A stretch of 64,000 bases of DNA from Reticulascus tulasneorum. Its lineage: Eukaryota; Ascomycota; Sordariomycetes; Glomerellales; Reticulascaceae. This document shows, in pieces, positions 48,263-59,316 of this stretch (position 1 is the first letter of the stretch; every line of letters begins with the position of its first letter). Under the pieces are notes generated by a model that ran no database searches, had not been told where the DNA came from, and worked only from the letters and a program-made list of their open reading frames with translations. The position numbers and the translations under genes were made by a program. The stretch lies in assembly GCA_001557505.1 (NCBI GenBank), contig LSAX01000006.1:1116001-1180000 (forward strand), read 5' to 3'.

Positions 48263-50076
48263 CTAGATACTCGGCGTATGGCCATCCGCTGGCAGACCAT
48301 CCCTTTTGATGACTCGCAAAACCCACTCAATCTCGTCCCAAGTAGTTTCCCTGATATTGAGAATCGCCAGAGACCATCCAATAAGAGCTGTGTTGTCCCG
48401 TTCCATCTTGCAAATACATCGACACATTCTTGTCTTACCTTTGCACTCAAGAAACTCCTGGCTGTGATGGTCCGCTAGACTGCTAGTCTTCCAACCTCTC
48501 AAAAGCCCTGTTGGATATGGTCGCAATTCCTTATAAAGATCTCGAAACTGAAAGTGCTGTGTTTTGGTCGTGATTTCTCGTTTGGAATATGCCACCCTCG
48601 CGAATAGTTCAAAAACAGCCGACTGCGTATCCTTGCTGCACCTCGAGTTGGCATTCAACAGCTCTCCAACTCGGAAGCAGGTTCTTGTCAAAATAGACGA
48701 AGACAGCCCAATCACTTGAGATCGATCATGTATCCTGTCTGGGAAAGGAGGACGGGCGAATGGCTTTCGAGGGGATGAGTTGTCAGGGAGTAAGCCATTC
48801 TCACTTATTTTCGAGCTCCTTCTTGGATCCAGAGGCGCTTCTGCTTGGATGGGTCCGGCGGTTGACAGGTTCTTGGGTATCTCCTTCAATACCTCAATCA
48901 CAGCGTCCCAGTCAACATCGTCACTCAACAAGTCCGCATCTCTGGTCTTGCTACTCGCTGTTAGCCCAGAGCCTGGTTGAGACGAGAAAAATTGGAAGCT
49001 CGAATTAAACTTGTCGTTGAGCTGAGGACATGTATCCGTCATTCGGATAACACCTGACGGAGGGGTTTGAACTACTTTGCGAGGAGCATCAATCATCAAG
49101 TTCGCCATTTCTTCCTCGTCCGATAGATCAAGGGGGTATATATCTACTTGTTCGATCTCACTATTGAGGAACTTTAGAGCTGTCTTGGGGGATGTGGCCT
49201 GACCAGGACTTGAAGGATGCGTTGTCAGTGTAGGAGACTCGGTCTCATGGCCAAAGTCGACGGTAGCCGGCGGACTGGCACTCGATGGAAGATAAAAGAA
49301 CTCATCCATCCGCCAGTCATCCTGGCCATCAGGCGTCTGCTCGTATAAACCGCTCACGGAGTGAGGGTTCCCATTTCGACTCTGAGAAATCAGGTCATGG
49401 CGTCCATTCCACGTGGCTGCAACCGTCTGCTGGTGCAGTTCTTGCCATGTATGAGAGTCAGCTACTTCCACTTGCGAGTCCGGTACTGTAGTCCCATAGT
49501 CTATGTTCAAGCCACTGTGAGTTCCAGCACAGCCTGGATCCAGCAGATCTCTCGAGTCCTTGTGGGTCGTATATGGTGGGGATTCTGAGGCAAAGCTTGG
49601 AAGTGGATCGGCTGTGGCTGCGAGTGCATGATATGGAAATTGGACTATCAGAGCAGTTTCTGTTTCAGTTGTAGGCAGCTGATGAAGAGGCAAAGCTTGC
49701 TGGTGATCTTGAGAAGGGCTCGACTTTGGGGTGGAGAGGTCCAGAACACCAAACTGATATTGTGATCTTGTTGCTTTCTTTCCTCCACCACTTGTGGTAC
49801 GCTTGCGCTTTGAAGAGCGGATTTTCTGGCCGGGCAATGGCGACGGCGGAGGAATTTGCACGCGAATAGTCTTGCCTCTAACAGAATCTGGTGTCGAGAC
49901 TTGGAGGGCCGCACCTTGCTGGTTGACGGGAGCGAAGTTACTAACACTGCTCTCGGAGACGAAGGTAACAGAATGCCTGGTGGCATATCAGCAACAGCAC
50001 CAACTGGTAGGGTCGAAGAAGTTTACCCTATCAGCCTGGACTGCTGCTTCTGATTTTCTGTTGTTGAAGAGCTCAT
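48263..50076 (-). CDS. Unrecognised fungal protein with a conserved-looking C-terminal domain
   Basis: The model is 587 aa from two exons (50076-50027 and 49976-48263). The 50-nt intron has donor GTAAAC, branch CTGAT and acceptor CCAG, and it restores a frame that otherwise has no ATG. The N-terminal 430 residues are polar, Ser/Pro-rich and probably disordered, with a basic RSSKRKR cluster near the start that could be a nuclear signal. Residues about 437-570 look folded: TRTCFRVGELLNA, VFELFARV, QHFQFRDL, PYPTGLLRGW, then W-LAILNIRETTWDEIEW. Alternating hydrophobic strands suggest a small beta-rich (OB-like) fold, but that is inference. A possible 51-nt in-frame intron (48388-48438, donor GTAAGA) lacks a branch site and was not used. 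It is divergent from LSB5. Function unknown. Confidence 0.72.
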
Positions 50077-51255
50077 CGCGAAGATACAAGGAAACAGAGG
50101 GACGTTGAAACGGATGATACACCGAACGCCAGTGCCAAACAACACAAGTTTTCTCAGATTGAGGAAGACGGAAACACTTTCCAGTCGCGCATGTCACAAC
50201 ACAAACTCCAGATAAAGAAATATTAGAGGGTAATCGAAGAGCGAGGATGTGAATACCGCAGAGGAAGGACGGGACAAATTTCAAGATCCTACACGTCGTC
50301 GACTGGCATTAGGTACCTACCTACCTACCTTTGGTAAGGCATTGAATACGTAAATCGGCAGGAGGGATTCTCGAAGGCCACATCTATGGAAGGCACGACT
50401 GACAGTCCCATCCTTGAACATATCGCGGTTGATTGCTCCTGCCTCTAACACGCATGAGAGCCCCAAAGCCAATTCCAGTGTGAGGAGCGCAGGTTGCGTG
50501 CCGATTGGTTCAGTGTACTTTCGCATGTGTCAGCAGCTAATTATGGTGCGGAACATGGGATAAAGTTAGGTTAACTTAGTGCACAGCTTCAAGCGCTTCC
50601 GTCCCATCCAGGCGCAGTTAGTTCATTCAGTCCACCCCCCCCCTTCCACGGGGGGGGCGGGGTGGTGGGATGGAGGGTCGTTGGAGCCTTGCATCCAGGC
50701 GGCACTTGACTTCCTGCAACATCGGATCAGCCTCGTGATATTTCTCTAGCTCGCTTTGCTGCTAAGTGTATCACCAAGGCAGCGAAAATATTGCTGCGGT
50801 TGCCTCAAAGTTGGGTAATTATTTCATTCTTTAGACATTCTCGGGCTTCTCACGGGCTGTGAATCATCAAGCTACGTCAGTGGGGACCTAACTATAACAA
50901 GGTCGATACGGCAACACCACACACATTCATACCCACACAGCATTACGTTACCCCACCACGCGACCTCTCAGCCCGAGCTACGGACTTATCTTGCCGCCAT
51001 TTACTCATCTCGCTTTGCCTCTGGCAATACTCGAATTTGGAGCCATAGCATTACTCTGCAATCCTCGTCCGTTTGGTGTTCGTTTGCAAGCAGGAGGCTG
51101 AAATACTAGGCTGACTGTGGGCTCTCGGCGGATCCCGCAACACCCCGAAGTCCGGGAACACGAGCTTCTTGGCAACTGCTTAGGTTGCGCCGCGACGCCA
51201 AATACCTTTCACTTCGCTGGGCCCGAGTCAACTCCAGTGATATCGAGCCGGAGCC
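50077..51255. promoter_or_regulatory. Divergent promoter region between the unrecognised gene and LSB5
   Basis: The 1.18-kb spacer contains a (CTAC)-type run at 50313-50330 and a C9-loop-G8 hairpin (50635-50657). The sequence near the LSB5 side is CT/AC-rich, as in many fungal core promoters. No separate gene was recognised. Confidence 0.5.
50635..50657. other. C9/G8 inverted repeat, potential hairpin
   Basis: Nine C, a six-base TTCCAC loop and eight G can pair as a short perfect stem. A further GCGGGG follows. It lies in the divergent promoter and could form a cruciform or quadruplex/i-motif pair. Confidence 0.6.
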
Positions 51256-52902
51256 ATGTTCTCACAGGTAAGTCGGAATCAATCATTTCGTTTGCCAGCA
51301 CCTTTCCCCAGCTTCACGATGCACTGTTCAAGCTTCACCCTCCAAGTGGTTGGCGAATAGCTCCGAGACGCAGCTGTCGCCTCGCTCATTTCGCGGCTAG
51401 AAAGGCTGACTCCCAACAGAAGAAACCGTACTCGGCGGTTACGGTTAATGTCGAGAATCTGACCAGCGAGACTTATGAGGAGGATGATCTCAGTGGTATT
51501 CCCGATCTCGTCGAAGTCATCAAGCTTCAAGCTTCAGGCCCCGCTGAAGCCGCCCGAGCTCTTCGGAAGAAGCTGAAGTATGGAAACGCCCATCGCCAGC
51601 TGCGTGCTCTGACAATCCTGGATGGACTCATTCAGAACGCCGGACCACGTTTTCAGCGAGCATTCGTAGATGAGCCTCTGTTGGAGAGACTGCGTGTATG
51701 TGGTACTTCTGACTTATCCGACCCAGACGTGAAGAAGAAATGCATCGAGCTGTTTCGAAGCTGGTCGCAGTACAAGTCGACTCCCGGGCTGGAGCAAATT
51801 GCCAAACTCCACAAGGTATGCATGAGGATGGATTTCGATCACAATCATGCTAATGAGCCCAGGAACTGCCTCGACGCAAAGTTGTTGTCACTCAAGAAAG
51901 ATCTCGTGCTGTTCGAGAGACGGAGAACCCGTTTGGAGACGAAGACGATGAAGCTGAAGGGAAATCTACGTCTCCGCCTCCGCACCACGGAGAATCGTCT
52001 AAAGCCCAAGTTCCTTACGGGCAGCAGCCAAGTGGAGTCGTCAACTCGTTCAGCCATACAAAGTCGTCCTCAGCGTCGGGATCCTCTTTCTTTGGCTCAT
52101 CCAAAGACAAAGACAAGAAAAAGAAGCAAGAGAAAGATAAGAAAGGGAAGCGAAAGCCCTTCAACCTCGAAGCCGAGAAAGAGCAAATGAAGGGTTCTAT
52201 TGCCGAGGCATCCATCGCAACGACCAACCTGACCAACGCTCTCCAGAGCATCAACCGAGAGAGAGAGCGAATCTCCGAGAATCAGAATGCGGTTGACCAA
52301 TTTGAGGCTTGCAAGCAGTTGAGGAGAAAGATCCTACGCTACGTAGGTCGAACGTCGCCATCCCAATCTTGTATTTTGCTAACGATACCAGATCCACCAT
52401 GTCGAATCCGAGCAATGGTTGGGCAGCCTCTTGCGGGCGAACGACGAGCTTGTGACAGCTTTGATGACATTCGAACAACTTGACCGCTCTATTGACGCGG
52501 ATAGTGACTCGGAAGACGAGTTAGCAGAGCAGGCGCATCTTTACAGAAGTGAGTTCGTTCTGGTGCAGCTATCGAGGTCTATCCTAACAAAATACAGTGG
52601 CTACCATGAAAGGCAAGGAATCGGCATCACCTCAATCCCCCCGGAGCCCAGTCCAGGAGTTCGCTGGGCTGAGCATTAGCCCCAGTCCACCACCTCGACC
52701 ATCACCGCCTCCACGACCACCGGCGATGTCCAAACCTTTCTCTGCCCCACGAGCTCCGGTCGCAGCCCCGGCAAGACCCCCTCGAGCTCCGGTTAAAGCT
52801 CCTGTTAAGGCGGACTCGGCCTCGGAAGATGAGGATGACCCTTTCGCAGATACTAATGAGCTTGATACACCCCAAGTTGAAAGGGGAGAGCATAGATGGT
52901 GA
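51256..52902 (+). CDS. LSB5: VHS/GAT-domain actin-patch protein, Lsb5 type
   Basis: The spliced product is 449 aa from five exons: 51256-51267, 51420-51815, 51863-52342, 52392-52548 and 52598-52902. The introns are 152, 47, 49 and 49 nt with GTAAGT, GTATGC, GTAGGT and GTGAGT donors. Exon 1 encodes only M-F-S-Q. Residues about 5-136 are a VHS domain (IPDLVEVIKLQ, ALRKKLKYGN--RQLRALTILDGLIQN). An NPF tripeptide in ENPFGDEDD follows, a known EH-domain ligand, then a Lys-rich linker. A helical GAT-like region spans about 240-350. The C-terminus is proline-rich (PSPPPRPSPPPRPP), fitting SH3 binding, with DDPFAD near the end. Yeast Lsb5 binds Las17, ubiquitin and Arf3 at cortical actin patches, so an endocytic role is expected. 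A longer upstream frame starting before 51256 is out of phase with the VHS exon. Confidence 0.92.
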
Positions 52903-53834
52903 ACCTGAGTGCCATCACAGCGTTGCGTTTGGATTACTTGTTTATTGGATTTCAGAGGTGTTGGGGGTGGGGAGATTACTCCTTAGATCTCACCCCGATA
53001 AAGTATGCTTTCATCCTGGAGAGGCACAAGTCAGCAAGTTACCTTCAGGTCTTTCGGTTTCTGTCTAGACCCAATGACTAATGACATATCGCTCCACACC
53101 TTTCTCGATTCACCGCGATGGATGAATGCTGGTCACTTATGTCGTGAATCCCAACCCATCGCATGATCATGAAGTACTGTGATAGCAAGGCCTCGTCAAG
53201 TGCACATGCCACTATTGCCACCTCCAATGGAAATAGGTCGATATGTCCTAGATCAACTGCCATAGATACCGATTAAATCACGGAAATGCACTGACATGTC
53301 TCGGAATGTTTAGCTATGGGAAGTTTGCCGGAGCAGCTATTGGGAGAGAGTCTACGACTCATAGATTGTGAATCTTCCCCTCGACGCACCATAACATTGC
53401 GTCAAGTCTCATGGGGAACTCATTCCAGAGGACAATATCTTGGACAACCCATGGGGACTGTGAAAAACTCACGTTCTTCTACGTAGACTTTTACTTTAGT
53501 TGTAGCTTAGCAGTATGTATCATCAATAAGCTTGCTCAGAACGACCCATGATGTCTGCTTGCCAGTGTCAATTCAAGCAGCGGCATTCTTGGGAATGGAA
53601 TTCTTTTGGAGTCATCGGGGCACCTACTGTACCAGAAAAACGAATGACATCCATCTCATGCGCATGAATAGAGGCACTTTCTCGTCATCTCTTACTTATG
53701 AGTCATCGGAACGCACAATGAACTCCAACCCGACAAAGCTGAGTCTTCAACGGGGAAGATTTCTACCTGAAAATGAAGCCGAAGCCGACTGACTTTCTTT
53801 TTAAAAACCCATCTCAAACAAGGTTAGAATCGAG
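52903..53834. other. Intergenic region, nothing recognised
   Basis: About 930 bp between two genes on the same strand. It should hold the LSB5 3' region and the promoter of the AIG2-like gene. Short frames on either strand match nothing I know. Confidence 0.5.
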
Positions 53835-54848
53835 ATGGAAACGACTGATTTCCTCGCTGCATGCGAAAGCATGGTCGGCAATGTCATCAACACGCCAGAC
53901 GCAGCCGACGTCGCAATCGAAGACGCCGAACGATGGGAGAAGCTCTTCGGGTTCCGCGTTGCCGACGCAGAATCCGAGATCAAGCAATGGCGCGCGAATC
54001 TGAGCCGGCTCTCGATAACGGCAGACCACTGGGAGCTGATTGCGGCCGAGCAACGGGCTCTAGGTTTTGACAAAGAGTCGTATGAGTTCTCGCTCTCCAT
54101 GCTGGACACGGCTCAGACGCAGACACTGCCGCAAACACTTCGAAAGAGGAAGGCCAGGCCATCGACTTTCATCGTGAAGCTGGAAGGGCTGTTGGAATCT
54201 GTCGACAAGGTCAAGGAGGCGGCTGGTCTAGAGGTTACACCAGATGCGTTCCGAGGGAAGAACGACGACGACGAAGATGAAGCATTCTGCCGCATCAGCG
54301 GATCTGCAAAGGAGGCTATACTTGAGCATCTCGCAAGAACAAAGTCGGCCTACAACCCAATCATCATCCGCGTCTCCAAAGCAGAGAAAGACCTTTCCGA
54401 AGTCTCACTCCACCCAGCCCTCGGCATAGACGCGAGCCTACCTCAGTTCCGACTGAGCAAAGCAGCAGACTATCTCCCACGGCAGGACCAATATCCGGTC
54501 TGGTACTTCTTCTACGGCACGCTGGCCGACAGCGAGGTCCTCACCCGACTGCTGAGCCTCAAAGAAGCACCGGTCTATCGGCCAGCTAGAATCGGGAGAG
54601 GCATTCTGAAGACCTGGGCGGGGAAGTACAAAGCGCTAGTCGATGGCGACCAGGAGGACTTTGTGGATGGGCAGGCGTACAGGGTGGACACCCGAGAGGC
54701 TGAGGAGGCGCTTCGGTTTTATGAGACGGAGAGCTATGAAGTCGTGAGGTGTCGGATTGATATGCTGGCTCTGCGGGATGAGATCCGGATTCCTGGCCTA
54801 ACCTTTAGATTCATCCGGGGAGAAAATGTGGATGATTTACTGGGGTAG
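53835..54848 (+). CDS. AIG2/gamma-glutamylcyclotransferase-like protein
   Basis: A single-exon 337-aa protein. The C-terminal third carries the AIG2-like fold: VWYFFYGTL (222-230, the substrate-loop YGTL), GRGILKTWAGKYKALVDG, GQAYRV (279-284) and FYETESYEVVRCR. In this family a glutamate after the second strand set acts as the acid/base, and E297 in FYETESY is the likely equivalent. Relatives cleave gamma-glutamyl peptides or gamma-glutamylamines to 5-oxoproline, but AIG2-like fungal proteins are poorly characterised. The N-terminal 200 residues are a separate mostly helical extension with an acidic DDDEDE patch, making it about twice the length of a bare cyclotransferase. The function of the extension is unknown. 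It converges with the HUL4 gene 430 bp away. Confidence 0.88.
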   Translation: METTDFLAACESMVGNVINTPDAADVAIEDAERWEKLFGFRVADAESEIKQWRANLSRLSITADHWELIAAEQRALGFDKESYEFSLSMLDTAQTQTLPQTLRKRKARPSTFIVKLEGLLESVDKVKEAAGLEVTPDAFRGKNDDDEDEAFCRISGSAKEAILEHLARTKSAYNPIIIRVSKAEKDLSEVSLHPALGIDASLPQFRLSKAADYLPRQDQYPVWYFFYGTLADSEVLTRLLSLKEAPVYRPARIGRGILKTWAGKYKALVDGDQEDFVDGQAYRVDTREAEEALRFYETESYEVVRCRIDMLALRDEIRIPGLTFRFIRGENVDDLLG

Positions 54849-55278
54849 AGGAGAAGCAGGTTGGTGTTTCATGGAAGGAATGCAGAACGATGACATGGGA
54901 TGGCAATCCTGTTCCGTTTACTTGCTTGAAAACCATGCCGTATAGAGATGTTAAACTGCTTCCACGACGATCGACGGACATCTTGACATCGTTTCTATTG
55001 TGCACGCAGTGATCCCCGCAGGTCAACATATTGGCGCATCGACTCTTCGGAAGAGAAGTTTCAAGATGCTCAAGGTGCAGCAGTGGCCTTTGCCAGCATG
55101 TGAAAGCCGTAGCTGCTTTCAATAGAATTGGCATTCCAATCGGCCTTGTATTTCAAAAAGGCAGGTTCGTCATCCCCGTACCATACATTCGTAGCTATGT
55201 CCTAGGACCATAAAGCTAAAGCCCGAGAATCGCTTGTGCACACGCTCATACCTAATCTAACACGCCATGTTTTTGATA
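54849..55278. other. Convergent 3' spacer
   Basis: A 430-bp spacer between convergent genes. It presumably contains both polyadenylation regions. Nothing else was seen. Confidence 0.6.
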
Positions 55279-58200
55279 TCACGCAAAGCCAAACCCTTGT
55301 GAGTTCTCCAGCGCCATGCCAAGCCTCTCCCTGAGGACCTCCTTATCCTTATACTCCGGCAGTAGCAATGTCCCATAACACGTATACGCAGTCGGCAAAT
55401 GCCCACCTTCGCCTTCTTCTTCACCATTCCTCTGCACCACGAACTGCAGATTCTTCATGCCACCAACGGGCACACGATCGCTTGCCGTAACGAACTCCAA
55501 CAACCGGCGCTTCATCCCATCGTCAAAGCGCTTGACTATCGACCAGAAATCCTTGACGCTGCGATGGCTTGCGTCCCAACCCACGTATCTCGTGTACCGG
55601 CGTAGGTCAGCAATATCTATTTCCTGAATGCCTTCGACGACGGACTGCAGGAGGGAAGGGGAAAGCAGTTGGAGCGATTTCGGGTGTAGACAGGCGCGAA
55701 AGCCGCGTTCGAAAGCTTCGTATTGGGGCTTGACGGAGACGTCTGTTAGGTACCGGATGTAATCGCTAACGTAGGTGTTCCTGTTTTCGTTCGTGACCAG
55801 AGGCGCATCTGGCGGATTTGCCGCCGCAAGCGGGGCATCCGATGCCATGGTTAATTGCGGCCAGTTGGGATTGGATGTATTCATCTCTCGGGAGATGGGC
55901 TGGTCAAACATGGACACCGAGAACTCGTAAGTTCGCGCGAAGATGTCTTCGACGAGGCCATCTTTCTCATCCCATTCGAGAAGCGTCGTTAGACCGCTAG
56001 CCAGATCTGGCCACCCGTCCGCGATATGGTGGAGCTCGTTCACGGGCTCTCCAAGCAGCTTTCGGTATAACGCTTTAGGAAAGGTGATTGGCAGCGTCAA
56101 GCCATTGTAGACAGCTAGCGAGACCAGCAGACCCAAAATCTCAAACTTCCATACCGGCACGATGGAACCAGGCACGAACCATGTCATCCTTGTCCTTTCA
56201 TCAACAGTGAATGCGTTATAATCAGGATTCAGACATTCTGCGATGGCAAGCCTGAAGAATTCCTGCTGCACACCTCCCGAATCAAAACCTTCTTCCCCTC
56301 CCTCCTCACCAAGATGAACCTTGAGAGGTCTGTGAAGTTCCCTGTCTTCTCGCTGCCACAGTTGGTCGAAGGCATCGCGTACAACGTTCTTCCGACTGAT
56401 ATCGAGAATCAAATACTTGGAGGACGCGGTCTTGAGCAGGTCTTGAAGAACGAGCTTGTGGTGTGCGTTGGTGATAAGGCCGCCTTGGGCGACAATTGCC
56501 TTCATCCTCGTCTGCAATGAACTCGACTCTTCGTAGCTACGGCTCATGCGAGAGAAATTGATGGATCGGAAGTACGAGACAAGTGTCGAGGGGTTGAATA
56601 TGTATGGGAAGTCCAACAGATGGCTCCTGTGCCTGGTCGAAGTAAATGATAGCCACGAAATCGGCATATTTATCGAGTCCAACCGCTCGGCAAAGTAGTC
56701 CACGCGGAACTGAATATCACCCAAGAGTAATGATTGCCGCTTTTCATCTATAAACCAATTAGTCCAGCACCGTTTGAGTAAGAATGAACAACTTACACAT
56801 CGCCGAGATCAGCCACAACGCCCCACCAAAGGGGCTGTCTAACGATATTTCGGGCCCGCCGTCCCACTCTTGCAACATGACGGTTCTTGCCCAGTCGAGC
56901 AATAGGGTGGAAACCCTAGACTCGTGAACATCGGATTCGTGTTTTTGGAAGTGAAGGATTTGGGAGTCGATGTTGAGGAAGTCTAGCTGGGATAGCAACG
57001 TCTGAAGGACATCCAGATCTCGAGAATTCTCTGTCAAGCCTTCGTCCTGGTCGATCATTTCCGCGAAACACCGGCGGGCTGCTATGGCTGAAAAGAGTCT
57101 TCTGGCCAGCCTCAAGGTCAGAGCATTAGAGAACGCATCATCGTACTGGAGGCAGAGCCACTTGGGCTGTCGAGCTACTGCACCACTTCCAGCCAGAGTT
57201 AAACCGTTGGATCGAATCCGAGACATGTCATAAAGCGTCCGTGAGTCCTGTACCAATGGCGCCGCAGCCACCAAAGCGTGGAGACAGATAGACATAAGCC
57301 GCCCTGCTTCTAAGTTGGAGAGAGATCTTTCCGGCCTTCGAAATACCTTTGTAGTCGGAGAGCGTAATGATTGAAGGTGTTTCGGCGCGCCGAACAGACT
57401 GGCTGCGGCAATCCACAAGCTGTCGAAGACCAGAGTTGGTGCGACCCTCGTCAATCTAAGCATGCAATACCACAAAGTATGCGAGTCAAAGATTTCATCA
57501 TTAGAGACGAAGGACTCGACAAGCCTTTGAGGATCACTAAGGATGTTGAATAGGCTTTGCTCAATGAACAGCTTCCATTGTTGCTTCAACCGCTTGGGAT
57601 AAGGCTTTTGCGAGTCCACTCTCCTTTTCAGCGGACTTGGTGGTTCCTTCAGGTCAACAGATGTTGGTAGGATATCTGATGGGGCAAGATCATGTCTTTC
57701 CAAGGTGCCATCATCTTGCAGAATGTTGCACATAAGATCAACAACTTCAACGCTCAGTGAAGATAGTGATTGTGGCAATAATCCCTCAGGTATTGAGACG
57801 GCAGGAGGCTCTGCATCCTTGGGTAGTTCATCTTTTACGTCGTCGGGCTCCGCGGTTGGTATGTGCGAATCGGCGTGTGTCTCGACTTTGGTTCCTGTTG
57901 ATATCAACCCATCGTCGACTGGGACTGATTGGCCATGTGGCTTGATGTCCACAATAACAGGCGCAACTGGTTTGTGAGAAGAAAAATTATCGAAGAATGA
58001 GGGCGTGGACGGGATTTCGGGAATTCCACGTGTTTGTGTTTTGTGAGTATTTTTGGGCAGTCTTGGAGCCTTCTCGCTTCCGATTCCATTCATGCGTGGT
58101 GAAATCAGTCCCGATGCGATTTCGTCAGTAAAGGAAGATGCGGGAAATGGTTCAATAGATAGTTTCCGGTTAGATTTCGCGGCTGAAGTAGCTCGCACTC

Positions 58201-59316
58201 TGGCGCTCGAGGGTCGCCTCGGTTTTCCTATCTTTGTTGGAGGCATCGTGCTTCCGTTGATATCTGGCTCATGCCCTCCAGCTCTTGCTGGAATGGACTC
58301 CTTCGCCGACTCCACGTGAGTTTCTTGAGGTTGTAGTTCCAGCTCATTGGCGGGTTGTGTGGATGGTTCAGCCAGCGAGGCCTCTGCTACTTGTTCTAGG
58401 GTATTGGAGGTCTCGACTTGACCCTCTGCCTGTGCAGCTTCGGCTTCCAACTCGGCAAGCTTCTTTGACATTGATTCGACGCTGTTGGGCGTAAGCCATT
58501 CCAGCATTTTGAAAGCAACAGTCCCGAAAACGTTTGCGGCAAAGGAGCGGTAGTCCTTGCTGACTGGCCGTTCGGTAATTTTTACAGATGTATGTGCAGC
58601 GCCTGTGGCGGAGTCGAATTGTGATTTTGCACCGTGGCTTGACCTCCTTTGCCTGCTGAGTTCCTCGCTATCCGACTCGCCCAGGCTTGGTCCAGAACCT
58701 CCATTCTTGACCTTGGCGTCCGAAACGGACTTCGCCCTCCGTGGGTCTTTGCGGGAGTTGCCATCGGTTCGTTTGGCGAAAGGATCGCTAAAGGCTGGGT
58801 TCGGTTGTTTTGGAGAAAATATCAGGGAATTCAGTGTCGCGGGCGGCTCTCTTATCGGTCTAAGATTTGGGCAAAGTCCGGCCTCTGGATTATCCTGACT
58901 TGCCAGGTATACTGCCAAGGTCCTCGCACTTGTCGTATTGTATCTTCTGATAGGGGCCTTCCCAACGAGACGCTTTCGACACGAGAAGCAGGTTGGGGTT
59001 GTGCAGTTGCTCGTACCGCAACCGTTTCTAAGCTGAACCACATATCTGGAATTCGGTCAGAGGAGGCAATCACGGAGCAGTATAACACGACCTACTTCTC
59101 TATAAGCAGCTGAAAGTTATGGCGACGGCTTGCCCGATGAATGGCATAGACCCGCTTGGGATTCTCGATGTCCTGGACCAAGTCCTTCAGCTCAGTGGGC
59201 GCATCGGCAGGTAGCCTAGCAAACGGCGCTTCCTCCCACAGGGCAGCCAGTGTATCGACGTCGCTAGCATTCTCAGGTTGCCCCCCTTGCGCAAGGCGAC
59301 CGATATCTCGAGTCAT
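55279..59316 (-). CDS. HUL4: HECT E3 ubiquitin ligase with AZUL finger, Hul4/UBE3A type
   Basis: The predicted product is 1312 aa from exons 59316-59096, 59045-56797 and 56747-55279. The introns are 50 nt (GTAGGT...CCAG, branch CTGAC) and 49 nt (GTAAGT...TATAG, branch ACTAAT). The N-terminus (about 40-130) has an AZUL-type zinc finger: HRRNF-like start, then L-NGCG--NC--P-C-SCR and ARTLAVYLASQDNPEAGLCPNL. A long disordered stretch (about 150-600) follows. The HECT domain fills the C-terminus, with the family ending LPTAYTCYGTLLLPEY. The catalytic cysteine is about C1280, and the tail ENSQGFGFA matches the HECT end. It takes ubiquitin from an E2 and passes it to substrates; yeast Hul4 acts in protein quality control. 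The N-terminal start is uncertain: the frame stays open upstream of 59316, but no ATG lies in it. Confidence 0.93.

Noticed and set aside
48388..48438. 51-nt in-frame intron in the unrecognised protein
   Set aside because: Donor GTAAGA is acceptable but no branch site was seen, and retained residues continue the hydrophobic strand pattern; kept as coding.
51117..51255. Upstream start for LSB5
   Set aside because: The frame is not joined to the VHS exon; the spliced M-F-S-Q exon gives the expected family N-terminus.
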